This document shows, piece by piece, positions 16,153 to 24,607 of a DNA stretch of 37,788 nt. Both the position numbers and the translations under genes were made by a program. Every line of letters begins with the position of its first letter. Positions within the stretch are counted from its first letter, which is position 1. A model generated the notes under the pieces. That model worked only from the letters and a program-made list of their open reading frames with translations, did not search any database and had not been told where the DNA came from. The DNA lies in contig JANQLM010000116.1 in assembly GCA_028280635.1 (NCBI GenBank), forward strand, positions 1-37,788, given 5' to 3'. The DNA is from Halieaceae bacterium. GTDB lineage: Bacteria > Pseudomonadota > Gammaproteobacteria > Pseudomonadales > Halieaceae.

Positions 16153-17421
16153 ATGGAAGCCCGTGCCGATGTCATTGTCGTCGGCGCCGGCCTGGCAGGC
16201 CTGGCGGCGGCTGCGACGCTGCAGGAGGCCGGCAAGCGCGTCATGGTGCTCGAGGCACGGGGCGAAGTCGGTGGCCGTACCCGCGCTAGCACCGCTCTGG
16301 GTCCCCCGGTGGATATTGGGGCCAGCTGGCTGCACGGCATCAAGGACCATCCGCTCTACGATATGTCGGCAGAGCGTGGCCTTGAGGGAGCCACCACGGA
16401 TTATGACAGCGTGGTGCTGTTCCGGGCTGACGGCGCGCAGGAAACTACCCCGGAAGACAGCATGGATGCTTTCGAGGCGGCACTGGAGGAGCTGGGAGAC
16501 GGCGCCCGCCGCAGTGACAGCGTCGCTGATCGCCTGCATCTCGTGCCCGAAAACTTGTCCAGGGAGCTTGCGCCATCACTGCGCGACTACCTGATCTCCA
16601 CGGTGCTGGAAGAGGAATACGCCGCAGATATCTCCGAGCTGGCAGCCCGGGCCCTGGAGGAAGGTCGGGATATGCGTGGCGCAGATGTGATTCTGCGCGG
16701 CTCCTATGCCGCACTGCTGGATGCTCTGGCGGACCCCCTGGATATCCGCCTCAACACGGTTGTCACGGCGATCGACTATGCCGGGGACGACGTCCGGGTC
16801 AGTGCGGCCGGCACGGTGTACCAGGCGCGCCAGGTAGTCGTTACCGTCCCGCTGGGTGTCCTGCAGCAGCAGCGAATTGCCTTTCGGCCAGCGCTGGACT
16901 CACCCCATCAGCAAGCCATCGACCAGCTCGGAGTGGGCTTGCTTAACAAGCTGTTCCTGCGTTTCCCCCAACGGTTCTGGAACACTGGCACCCAGGTGTT
17001 TGGCTACCAGCATCCGCAACGCGGACGTTGGGTGAGCTGGTACGACTACAGTGTCGTAACCGGCGAGCCCATTCTGCTGGGCTTCTGTGCAGCCAAGGCC
17101 GCCGCCGATGTGGAGGCGCTGGACGACGGTGCCACCGTTGACGATGCCATGCAGTGCCTGCGCAAGATCTTCGGCAGCGATTTGCCCGAGCCCAGCGCGT
17201 ATGTCCTGACCCGCTGGGGCCAGGACCCCTTTGCCGATGGCGCCTACTCATTCCTCAAGGCCGGTGCAACACCGAGACTGCGCAAGGCGCTGGCTGAGCC
17301 CCTGCTGAATCGCCTGTTCTTTGCCGGTGAAGCCACCGACAGGCGCTACCCGGCTACTACTCAGGGTGCTTTCCGCTCTGGCCTCAAGGTGGCAAAGGCT
17401 GTGCTGGCATCGCGAAGCTGA
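16153..17421 (+). CDS. Flavin-dependent amine oxidase (monoamine/polyamine oxidase family)
   Basis: The 422-residue protein has the FAD-binding Rossmann motif VIVVGAGLAGL at its N terminus, followed by VLEARGEVGGRTRA. The C-terminal flavin motif LFFAGEATDRRYPATTQGAF (about 389-407) is diagnostic of the monoamine/polyamine/lysine-demethylase-like oxidase family. It should oxidise an amine to imine with release of hydrogen peroxide. The substrate could be a polyamine, but this cannot be told from sequence. No signal peptide is visible, so it is cytoplasmic. The ATG at 16153 is preferred to the adjacent upstream TTG. It follows the exported NTF2-like gene in a probable operon. Confidence 0.92.
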   Translation: MEARADVIVVGAGLAGLAAAATLQEAGKRVMVLEARGEVGGRTRASTALGPPVDIGASWLHGIKDHPLYDMSAERGLEGATTDYDSVVLFRADGAQETTPEDSMDAFEAALEELGDGARRSDSVADRLHLVPENLSRELAPSLRDYLISTVLEEEYAADISELAARALEEGRDMRGADVILRGSYAALLDALADPLDIRLNTVVTAIDYAGDDVRVSAAGTVYQARQVVVTVPLGVLQQQRIAFRPALDSPHQQAIDQLGVGLLNKLFLRFPQRFWNTGTQVFGYQHPQRGRWVSWYDYSVVTGEPILLGFCAAKAAADVEALDDGATVDDAMQCLRKIFGSDLPEPSAYVLTRWGQDPFADGAYSFLKAGATPRLRKALAEPLLNRLFFAGEATDRRYPATTQGAFRSGLKVAKAVLASRS

Positions 17422-17533
17422 TCACTCTTGCATCCCTCGCCGTTTGCTGTCGGCACTTCGATAATTTCCTTTCTGCCTGGGCCTCCGTATCATAGCGGCC
17501 CGTTGCCCCAGCTCCCGCATCCATAGGGAAATC

Positions 17534-17554
17534 ATGCCAGCATTCGCCGACTAA
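17534..17554 (+). CDS. Possible six-codon leader ORF upstream of the MBOAT gene
   Basis: ATG-CCA-GCA-TTC-GCC-GAC-TAA has the best ribosome site in the region (TAGGGAA at 17524-17530). Its stop is three bases before, and in frame with, the MBOAT start. It could couple translation of the next gene through re-initiation. It may equally be chance. Confidence 0.35.
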   Translation: MPAFAD

Positions 17555-17557
17555 GCC

Positions 17558-19090
17558 ATGCTCTTCAATTCCTACATCTTCCTGTTTGTCTTCCTGCCGC
17601 TGGCGCTGATTGGTTGCTACCTGCTGGCAGGCACGGGCTGGCAGCGCATGGCCATGATCTACCTGGTGGGCATGTCACTGTTCTTCTACGGCTGGTGGAA
17701 TCCGGTTTACCTGTGGCTGCTGGGCGCCTCCATCGCCAGCAATTTTGCCCTGGGCGTGGCGCTGAACCGGGCGGGTGATGCGCTGTTCAGGCGCGGGCTG
17801 ATGATTCTCGGTGTGGTCTTCAACCTGGGTCTGCTGGGGTACTTCAAGTACGCCAACTTCTTTGTGGACACCCTGAACGACGTGGCGGGCACTTCTTATA
17901 CCCTTGAAGTGATCGTGCTGCCGCTGGCGATTTCCTTTTTCACCTTTCAGCAGATTACCTACATCGTCGACACCTGGAAGGGCATTGTGAAGGAACACAG
18001 CTTCCTGCATTACTGCCTGTTCGTCACCTTCTTCCCGCAGCTACTCGCTGGCCCTATCGTTCACCACAAGGAGATGCTGCCGCAGTTCAAGCAGGGCACG
18101 GCCATGCGCTTCAGCCACAGCAACCTTGCCGTGGGCAGCGCGCTGCTGGTCCTGGGATTGTTCAAAAAGGTGGTCATGGCGGACAGCCTCGGCGCCTACG
18201 CGGCGCCCACCTTCCTCCTGGCGGAACAGGGCGACACGGTGTATTTCCTGCCGGGCTGGATTGCGGCAATTGCCTTCACCCTGGGGGTGTACTTCGATTT
18301 CTCGGCCTACTCGGATATGGCTCTGGGCCTGGCGAGGATGTTCGGCATCCACCTGCCCATCAACTTTCTTTCGCCCATGAAAGCCCGCAACATCATCGAA
18401 CTTTGGCAGGGCTGGCACATCACGCTCACACGTTTCCTGCGCAACTATATCTTCAAGCCCCTGGGCGGCGCCAAACACGGGGCTGTGCGTCGGCACACCA
18501 ATACCATGGTCACTATGCTGCTGGGTGGGCTGTGGCACGGCGCGTCCTGGACCTTTGTCATCTGGGGTGGGCTTAACGGCCTGTTCCTGGTGATCAACCA
18601 TCTGTGGATTACCCTTTGCCAGCGGCTTGGCTGGCCGCTGAGCCGCTATCGTGGCTGGCGGCTGTTCTCGCATTTCCTGACCTTCAATGCCTTCTGTGCC
18701 GCGGCAGTGTTTTTCAAGGCCGAGACCATCAGCAGTGCATCGGCCATGCTCAGGGGCATGTTCGGTTTCAACGGCTTTGCCATGACCCAGTTCCTGGCGG
18801 GTAGTCTCACGAAAGGCGGCGTATTCAATTTCCTGCTGTTCTATGGGCAGGGTCTGGCGATGATCCTGTGGACGCTGGTGATGGTGCTGGTGTTGCCGAA
18901 TGTGTACCAGATCATGGGCAGCGGAATGGCCGAGACGAAGTTCTATCCCGGGCGACTCTACCGCTACAAGGGCAGGCGTTTGTTGTGGCAGCCGGACTGG
19001 CGCTGGGCGACGGCAATGGCTGTGCTCCTGCTGGTGGTGCTGCATTACATGGCGGCGGATGTCCAGGAGTTCATATACTTCCAGTTCTAG
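17558..19090 (+). CDS. MBOAT-family O-acyltransferase (AlgI-like)
   Basis: The 510-residue, multi-helix protein starts with MLFNSYIFLFVFLPL, typical of bacterial AlgI/DltB/PatA-type membrane-bound O-acyltransferases. It carries the conserved GWHITLTRFLRNYI (His287) and the catalytic LWHGASW (His327). It should take an acyl group, usually acetyl, from the cytoplasm and pass it across the membrane to an SGNH-type partner that decorates a polysaccharide. Exactly such a partner follows three bases downstream. No alginate or cellulose biosynthesis genes are in view, so the acceptor glycan is unknown. The start codon lacks a Shine-Dalgarno of its own and sits directly after a short in-frame leader ORF. 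Confidence 0.92.
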   Translation: MLFNSYIFLFVFLPLALIGCYLLAGTGWQRMAMIYLVGMSLFFYGWWNPVYLWLLGASIASNFALGVALNRAGDALFRRGLMILGVVFNLGLLGYFKYANFFVDTLNDVAGTSYTLEVIVLPLAISFFTFQQITYIVDTWKGIVKEHSFLHYCLFVTFFPQLLAGPIVHHKEMLPQFKQGTAMRFSHSNLAVGSALLVLGLFKKVVMADSLGAYAAPTFLLAEQGDTVYFLPGWIAAIAFTLGVYFDFSAYSDMALGLARMFGIHLPINFLSPMKARNIIELWQGWHITLTRFLRNYIFKPLGGAKHGAVRRHTNTMVTMLLGGLWHGASWTFVIWGGLNGLFLVINHLWITLCQRLGWPLSRYRGWRLFSHFLTFNAFCAAAVFFKAETISSASAMLRGMFGFNGFAMTQFLAGSLTKGGVFNFLLFYGQGLAMILWTLVMVLVLPNVYQIMGSGMAETKFYPGRLYRYKGRRLLWQPDWRWATAMAVLLLVVLHYMAADVQEFIYFQF

Positions 19091-19093
19091 CCT

Positions 19094-20170
19094 ATGACAA
19101 AGTCCCCCCACACAGCCCCGCCAACGCAACGCAGTTACCTGTGGACCTTCCTGGGACTTCTGGGCCTGGTGGCGCTGGTGAATGCAGCAGGTGTCGCGGT
19201 ATTCCTGTGGGAGCCGCGGAGTTTTTACTACCGGCCCTGGGAGTACTTCTACGAGCTGGCCTACCGCTTTGAGGCCTATGACACCAGTTGGCACCGAGAG
19301 CAGTCCGCCGACCTCAGCCGGCAGAACCTGTTCCTCTACCAGGGACGGCACTACACGGATGTCACGACCGATGCGGAAGGCTATCGTTCCGTCCCCTTTT
19401 CCAGCGACAGTCATTCCATCCTGGTTTCCGGCGATTCACTGGTCTTCGGAAGCGGCCTCAGCGACAGCGAGACATTGCCCTGGCGCCTGGCGGAAAAGCT
19501 TGGCACTCCGGTCTTCAACGGCGGCAGAAGTGCGTTGGTCAACACCCTGAAAAAACCTGAACTCCGTGACGCCGAACTGGTGATCGACGTCCGCGGTGAG
19601 CCCCTGGTCGCAGGCAGCGTATTTGCCGACTATGGTTACAGTGCCGACGAACCCTACCGGCCCAGGGTCAGCAACGAATTCCGTCGCTGGGAGGCCCTGC
19701 GCGAGGTGGCTCCTCAGCGCTACCTGCTGACCCATATTGCCGGTCGAACACTCCGGCGCGCATTCCGTGACCTGCTGGTGCTGGTCACCGGTGAGCGCGA
19801 GCGACGCTACATGCCCTATCGGCATACCCGCCAGTCGATGCTCAGCGCCGCTGATGCGATCGAGGCGCGCAGCAATAGGCTGCGCGAGCAGGGAATTCGC
19901 TACGTTTTTGTCGCCGTGCCCTTCGAGCAGACGCTTTATGCGGAGCAGGTGTCTGAGGAGCAGCGCCGCTATCTGGACAGGCTGCAGGTGGAGCTGGAGA
20001 GGCGTGGCGTAGAGTCGATAGCGCTGCTCGACCTGTTCCTTGAAAACCGGGATCGCGAAATATTCCAGCGCTATGACACCCACTGGAGCCCGCTGGGGGT
20101 GGACCTGGCTGTAGACGCGGTCTATGCCTACCTGCAGGCGGAGGCGCCTGCAGGTGCAGATCCCGATTAG
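19094..20170 (+). CDS. AlgJ/AlgX-like SGNH-fold O-acetyltransferase partner
   Basis: The 358-residue protein has one N-terminal membrane anchor (about 17-38) and a periplasmic SGNH-hydrolase-like domain. The nucleophile is Ser115 in SGDSLVFGSG. The catalytic Asp328-x-His330 lies in DTHWSPLG, the arrangement seen in AlgJ, AlgX and PatB-type enzymes that finish glycan O-acetylation. It starts three bases after the MBOAT stop, so the two form one acylation machine: the MBOAT exports the acyl group and this protein attaches it. Its stop codon overlaps the stop of the convergent M20 gene, and a perfect hairpin lies within its last codons (20130-20155). Confidence 0.85.
   Translation: MTKSPHTAPPTQRSYLWTFLGLLGLVALVNAAGVAVFLWEPRSFYYRPWEYFYELAYRFEAYDTSWHREQSADLSRQNLFLYQGRHYTDVTTDAEGYRSVPFSSDSHSILVSGDSLVFGSGLSDSETLPWRLAEKLGTPVFNGGRSALVNTLKKPELRDAELVIDVRGEPLVAGSVFADYGYSADEPYRPRVSNEFRRWEALREVAPQRYLLTHIAGRTLRRAFRDLLVLVTGERERRYMPYRHTRQSMLSAADAIEARSNRLREQGIRYVFVAVPFEQTLYAEQVSEEQRRYLDRLQVELERRGVESIALLDLFLENRDREIFQRYDTHWSPLGVDLAVDAVYAYLQAEAPAGADPD
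20130..20155. repeat. Perfect 10-bp hairpin at convergent gene ends
   Basis: ACCTGCAGGC (20130-20139) and GCCTGCAGGT (20146-20155) are exact inverted copies with a six-base loop. No T-run follows on either strand, so it is not a classical terminator. It may still stabilise or end both convergent transcripts. It lies inside the SGNH coding sequence and 12 bases past the M20 stop. Confidence 0.6.
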
Positions 20171-21636
20171 CTGAGGTCGCCGGGCGCCAGGGTGCTTAGC
20201 AGGGCGTGATAAAAGCGCACCGCCTCGACGTAGTCCTCAATGGAAATCTGCTCGTCCACGCCGTGCACTCGCTTCATGGTGGCAGGGTTGGCGCGGAACA
20301 TCATGAAACGATAGACACTGTCCGACAGCTCCACGAAATGCTTGGCATCGGTGCCGCCCTGCACCAGGTAGGGGGTGACCAGCACTTCGCCATCACTGCC
20401 GCGAATGGTTCTCTCCAGCAGGCGGAAGCCGAAGCTTTCGGTCGATGATACCGGAGACGGCTCGTTGGCCATGTGCACCGACACCGACACTCGCTGGTCG
20501 TTAATTGCCGACTCGATATGCTGTTTTACGCTGGCGACCGTATCGCCGGGCAGGATACGAAAATTGACCACGGCGGCGGCGCGGGTGGGCAGGATGTTCG
20601 ACTTGGAGCTGCCCTCCAGCATGGTGACGGCGGTTGTGGTGCGAATACTGGCTGCCGTGGTGCGGCTGGCCAGCAGGACCTGCTCAACGAGCGGCGAAAG
20701 GAGCCAGGTGTTGGCCAGCGCCAGACGGGTGGGCAGCGGATAATAGTGGCCCAGGTAGGCAAAGTTTGGTGCCATTGCCGAAAGGTCCGCTGGAAAAGGA
20801 TTCTCCTCTACCTTGACGATGGCCGCGGCGAGGATACCTGCTGCCGTGTGGGGAGGGGGCTGCGAGGAATGACCGCCCGGAGCATCCACGGTAAGGTGCA
20901 GATTGACATAGCCTTTCTCCGCAATGCCGATCATCGCCACGGGCGCGGCGATGCCTGGCACCATGCCCTCGGTGACGGCGCCGCCCTCATCGAGCACAAA
21001 TTCGAAGCTGATACCCAGCTCTTTGAAGTACCTGGCGGCCTGCCTGGCGCCATCTTTGCCACCAACTTCTTCATCGTGGCCAAAGGCAAAGTAAACCGTG
21101 CGGGCCGGGGTTTCGCCTGAGGCCAACAGCATTTCCATGGCTTCCATCAGCGCCAGTACGGTGAGCTTGTCGTCCATCGCGCCGCGGCCCCAGATCACAC
21201 CGCCTTCGATGACGCCGCCGAATGGGGCGTGCGTCCAGTCCGCTGCGGTGGCGGGGTCCACTGGCACCACATCCATATGTCCCATAAACAGCACGGGCTT
21301 GAGCTCGGGCTGCCGCCCCTCGATCCTGTAAACCAGGCTGTATTCGTTGATCAACTGCCGGTTCGCTACCGAGTGTACTGTGGGGAAGCGGTCTTCCAGC
21401 AGGCGGTGGAAGGCCAGGAAAGCCTCGGCATCGAAATTACTGCGATCGTCATTGGAAATCGTGGGTATGCGGATTGATTCCGCCAGCCGGGCTGCCATGG
21501 CTGCGGCATCCACCGGCAACTCTGGCAGTGGCTCTACGCCGTAGAGCTGCCGGTCGGGAAACTCGGTATGCGCCCGCACCAGCAGCAAGCTGAGCAGCGC
21601 GGCCAGCGCGAGCATAAGAACAAGGAGCTTTTTCAT
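20167..21636 (-). CDS. M20-family metallopeptidase/amidohydrolase, PM20D1-like
   Basis: The 489-residue protein has an N-terminal hydrophobic signal anchor (about 3-20), followed by a complete M20 dizinc hydrolase. Its ligands and catalytic residues are read in GHMDVVPVD (His120, Asp122), WGRGAMDDK (Asp155) and FGHDEEVGG (Glu189/Glu190), with a dimerisation insert between. Length and anchor match the carboxypeptidase S/PM20D1 branch, which cleaves N-acyl amino acids or C-terminal residues. It would act in the periplasm. The class 3 lipase gene lies 139 bases upstream on the same strand. Together they could process acylated amino acids or lipids, but that link is inference. Confidence 0.9.
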   Translation of the reverse strand: MKKLLVLMLALAALLSLLLVRAHTEFPDRQLYGVEPLPELPVDAAAMAARLAESIRIPTISNDDRSNFDAEAFLAFHRLLEDRFPTVHSVANRQLINEYSLVYRIEGRQPELKPVLFMGHMDVVPVDPATAADWTHAPFGGVIEGGVIWGRGAMDDKLTVLALMEAMEMLLASGETPARTVYFAFGHDEEVGGKDGARQAARYFKELGISFEFVLDEGGAVTEGMVPGIAAPVAMIGIAEKGYVNLHLTVDAPGGHSSQPPPHTAAGILAAAIVKVEENPFPADLSAMAPNFAYLGHYYPLPTRLALANTWLLSPLVEQVLLASRTTAASIRTTTAVTMLEGSSKSNILPTRAAAVVNFRILPGDTVASVKQHIESAINDQRVSVSVHMANEPSPVSSTESFGFRLLERTIRGSDGEVLVTPYLVQGGTDAKHFVELSDSVYRFMMFRANPATMKRVHGVDEQISIEDYVEAVRFYHALLSTLAPGDLS

Positions 21637-21775
21637 GGGGCACCCAACTGAGAGAGTGGCGCCAGTATAAGTTGAGGTTCCATGGAAAGCACCGGCATTG
21701 GGGTGCTGTACTGGTCAGCAAGGTGCACCGCTCACGGGCCGCTTTGTGGAAGGGTGCCGCGAGACGGGCCCGGGT

Positions 21776-22669
21776 TTATCCCTCGGGAGACTGCAGGTAC
21801 TTCTCGCGCGTGTCGAAGGCGACCTGTCGACTTCCCGAGAGCTTGTTCTCCACCCGGGCAACATAGCGGTCTACCTTGTGGGCGGCCAGGCTCTCTTCGC
21901 CAAGCTCGCGCCAGAATGAGCCTCTTGAGTCCCGCTCCGCCTCAACGCGATCCAGGTACACGTAGTACGGGCCATCCAGCAGGATGACCTCCCGGCCCAG
22001 ATGGGTGTAAATGCCGCCGATCGAATCCAACAACGTGTCGGCCGGCAGCAATGGCACCACGTCCTCGCCGTCAACGACCCGCACAAGCGGTAGTGACGCA
22101 AAGGCCCGGGCGCCGGCTTCGTTGGTGAGCTTGGGTTGCCCGAAATTCACGGATCCGCCGACCCGGAAGCCATCCTGCTGCAGGTACATCATCAGCAGCG
22201 TACTGACAGCCGCGCCCAGGGAGTGCCCGGTCAGTAGCACTTCATAGTCAGCATTGAGGCGCGGTTTCAGGTCGGCGTAAATCGCGCGGGTGTCGGCGTC
22301 GAAGCCGCGATGCACGGCTATGCCCAGTGTGCTGTCCTTGGCGCGCAGGTATTCTGCGTCCTGCAGGGCGTTCTCGAGATTGTCGGTGCCGCGGACGGTG
22401 ACCACCTGCCGACGATGGTCGTGATCCAGCTCCAGGAAATACAGCACTTCGGTACTGTCCGGCGAGCCCACGTATACGGTCTCCGGATAGTGGGCGCGAA
22501 TCTCTTCCTCGGCGTGGTAGGCAATGCGCGCCCGTCCCGCATACCAGTCGATGGTGCGGAAACTGACAGAATCGGGATCTTCCTGTGTCGGGGGGCTCTG
22601 GACCATAAACAGTATGATACCTCCCAGTGAAACCAGCAGGGGTAACAGGAGCAGACCTGATCTGTTCAT
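21776..22669 (-). CDS. Class 3 lipase-family alpha/beta hydrolase, membrane-anchored
   Basis: The 297-residue protein has an N-terminal hydrophobic anchor (about 5-22) and a lipase class 3 fold. The nucleophile elbow is LTGHSLGAAVS (Ser150 from this start). Asp203 in VDGEDVVP is the likely acid, and the catalytic His is probably in YTHLG or further downstream. FGQPKLTN after the elbow is typical of the family. It should hydrolyse acylglycerols or other carboxylic esters at the envelope. The ATG at 22669 is preferred because AGGGA precedes it; a GTG four codons earlier has no site. The 139-base gap to the next minus-strand gene leaves cotranscription open. Confidence 0.87.
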   Translation of the reverse strand: MNRSGLLLLPLLVSLGGIILFMVQSPPTQEDPDSVSFRTIDWYAGRARIAYHAEEEIRAHYPETVYVGSPDSTEVLYFLELDHDHRRQVVTVRGTDNLENALQDAEYLRAKDSTLGIAVHRGFDADTRAIYADLKPRLNADYEVLLTGHSLGAAVSTLLMMYLQQDGFRVGGSVNFGQPKLTNEAGARAFASLPLVRVVDGEDVVPLLPADTLLDSIGGIYTHLGREVILLDGPYYVYLDRVEAERDSRGSFWRELGEESLAAHKVDRYVARVENKLSGSRQVAFDTREKYLQSPEG

Positions 22670-22801
22670 TATTCCCTGCACAATAAGGGTGTTGCGGCGC
22701 TTGGAAATCGGCTAACGTTGGGCTGAAAAATAAAACCAACAATTCAACAGGGCAAGAATCTGCAGGCGATTATTGTGAGGAAGGTCTCACATCGGGGGTG
22801 G

Positions 22802-24607
22802 ATGGCGCCGAAAACAAACATCGGCCGCCTGGTTTTGTTACAGCTGGCGCTGGTCCTGGCGCCGGCCGCGTCTGCACTTGAGCCCCTGCTTGTCACCGGC
22901 GCCGAAGACGGCAAGCAGCTCGGCGGTCACTTCGAACTCTGGCATGATCCCACCGGTTCGGCGTCCCAGCTCGACGCCGTCGCCGCGTACCAGGCCGGAG
23001 AGTTTTCGTCACCGGCGGACCGCGGTTCCACCGGGTTGGCCCCGGGTGCGTTCTGGAGCTATTTCGTACTCCAGAATCCAGGTACTGCACCGGTGGAACT
23101 GCGTCTCGAATACATCGATCACCAGTTGATCTCACTGCGCGCCTACCAGCGTGACCTGGGGGACGAGGCGTTTCGCCAACTCGTCGACCTGAACCTCGAA
23201 GAACCCTTCAGCAAGAGGCCCGTGCACCATCACCGTTTTGTGGTGCCGGTGACTATCCCGGCTGGCGACAGAGCCGAATTCTATGTGCGCTACGGCTCGC
23301 ACCAGATGGGTTTTGTCTTCCCGGAGCTACGCATCTCGTCGCCCTGGGCGCTGGCGATGACACAGGCCAACGAACTCGCGACCATTACCCTGATCGTCGG
23401 CGGCCTGCTGGTGATGGCCTTTATCGCAACAGTCAGCGGGGTAGCAACCGGCAGCCGCTTCTTTTTTGTTTACGCCCTGCATGCGCTGGCCTCGATTTTT
23501 GTGTGGTTTACGGTTATCGGTTTCACGCACCAGTTCCTGCTCACTGAGAGCTTCCACTGGCGATATATGTCCATCGGCGGTGCCTTAAGCCTGTTCACGG
23601 GTCTGTTGTTCGCGCGCGAGTTCCTGCACACCCGTGAGCACCTGCGCCGCTTTGATTACCTGCTGCTGTTCCAGATGGCCAACGCCGTTTTCCTGGTAGT
23701 GGTGGCCGTCGCCGAACAAACCGCGTTGTCAGTGATTTCCATTACCCTGGCGCTGTTGCTTTATCCGGCGGTGTCGATCGCCGGCCTGATGCGCTGGTAC
23801 CAGGGCGCCCGCGAGGCTGGCCTGTTCACCATTGCCTGGACCTTCCTGGTGATTGGGCTTTTCACCCAGGCCCTCAGGGACCTGGGGTTTGTAGAGCACA
23901 ACATGACCAACTACTACTGGCCGGCGGTGGCGTCCTACGGCGAGATGGCGGTGATCCTGGTAGCCATGGGCATTCGCATTCGTGACCTGCGGGGCCTCAA
24001 GGAGGCAGCGGAAAAAGCCCGCATGGAGCAGCTACAGGAAAGCAAGGCCATGCTGGAGGTGCAGGTGGCGGAGCGTACCCGCGAGCTCGAGGCGGCCAAG
24101 AATGCCGCGGAAGTCGAGGCCCGCACTGACACGCTTACCGGTGTCAACAATCGCCGCAGTTTCATAGTGCAGGGCCAGAAGATGCTGGATCGGTGTCGCC
24201 GCGATGGCCTGTCACTGAACCTGGTAATGCTCGATATCGACTACTTCAAGTCCATCAACGACCAGTACGGCCACGATATGGGCGACCGCGCCCTGCAGGC
24301 TTTTGCCAGGGAGGTGATGAGCTTCATTCGCGACCGTGACCTGTTCGGGCGGCTCGGCGGCGAGGAATTTGCGTTGATGTTTATCAGCGCGCCGGAGGCC
24401 GCCGTGCAAACCGCCCAGCGGCTCAGGGATCACGTCCGCACCATTAACCTGAATACCGAATCGGCCCCGCTCAGTTTCACCACCAGCATCGGCCTCGCGC
24501 ACCTCGAAAACGAAGAGCAGGTGGAACAACTGCTGAAGCGCGCCGACCAGGCCATGTATGCCGCCAAGCAGGCGGGCCGTGACCAGGTCAAGGTGTCGTC
24601 GGCGTAG
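22802..24607 (+). CDS. Diguanylate cyclase with 7TMR-DISM sensor
   Basis: The roughly 601-residue protein has the same plan as the cyclase at 5643. A signal peptide is cleaved near ASA-LEP, then comes an extracytoplasmic 7TMR-DISMED2-type domain (about 30-180), seven membrane helices (about 190-385), a coiled coil (about 390-430) and a C-terminal GGDEF domain. The active site is GGEEF (519-523), with the inhibitory RxxD (Arg510-Asp513) five residues before it, so synthesis and feedback look intact. There is no lipobox. GTG at 22775 is an alternative start; the ATG at 22802 gives a cleaner signal peptide and has GGGGG nearby. Its last 20 bases overlap the end of the convergent catalase-like gene. 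Confidence 0.92.
   Translation: MAPKTNIGRLVLLQLALVLAPAASALEPLLVTGAEDGKQLGGHFELWHDPTGSASQLDAVAAYQAGEFSSPADRGSTGLAPGAFWSYFVLQNPGTAPVELRLEYIDHQLISLRAYQRDLGDEAFRQLVDLNLEEPFSKRPVHHHRFVVPVTIPAGDRAEFYVRYGSHQMGFVFPELRISSPWALAMTQANELATITLIVGGLLVMAFIATVSGVATGSRFFFVYALHALASIFVWFTVIGFTHQFLLTESFHWRYMSIGGALSLFTGLLFAREFLHTREHLRRFDYLLLFQMANAVFLVVVAVAEQTALSVISITLALLLYPAVSIAGLMRWYQGAREAGLFTIAWTFLVIGLFTQALRDLGFVEHNMTNYYWPAVASYGEMAVILVAMGIRIRDLRGLKEAAEKARMEQLQESKAMLEVQVAERTRELEAAKNAAEVEARTDTLTGVNNRRSFIVQGQKMLDRCRRDGLSLNLVMLDIDYFKSINDQYGHDMGDRALQAFAREVMSFIRDRDLFGRLGGEEFALMFISAPEAAVQTAQRLRDHVRTINLNTESAPLSFTTSIGLAHLENEEQVEQLLKRADQAMYAAKQAGRDQVKVSSA

Noticed and set aside
18041-19414. Long minus-strand open frame (457 codons) opposite the MBOAT and SGNH genes
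   Set aside because: Rich in His, Gln, Arg and Pro with no fold pattern, and antisense to two well-supported genes.
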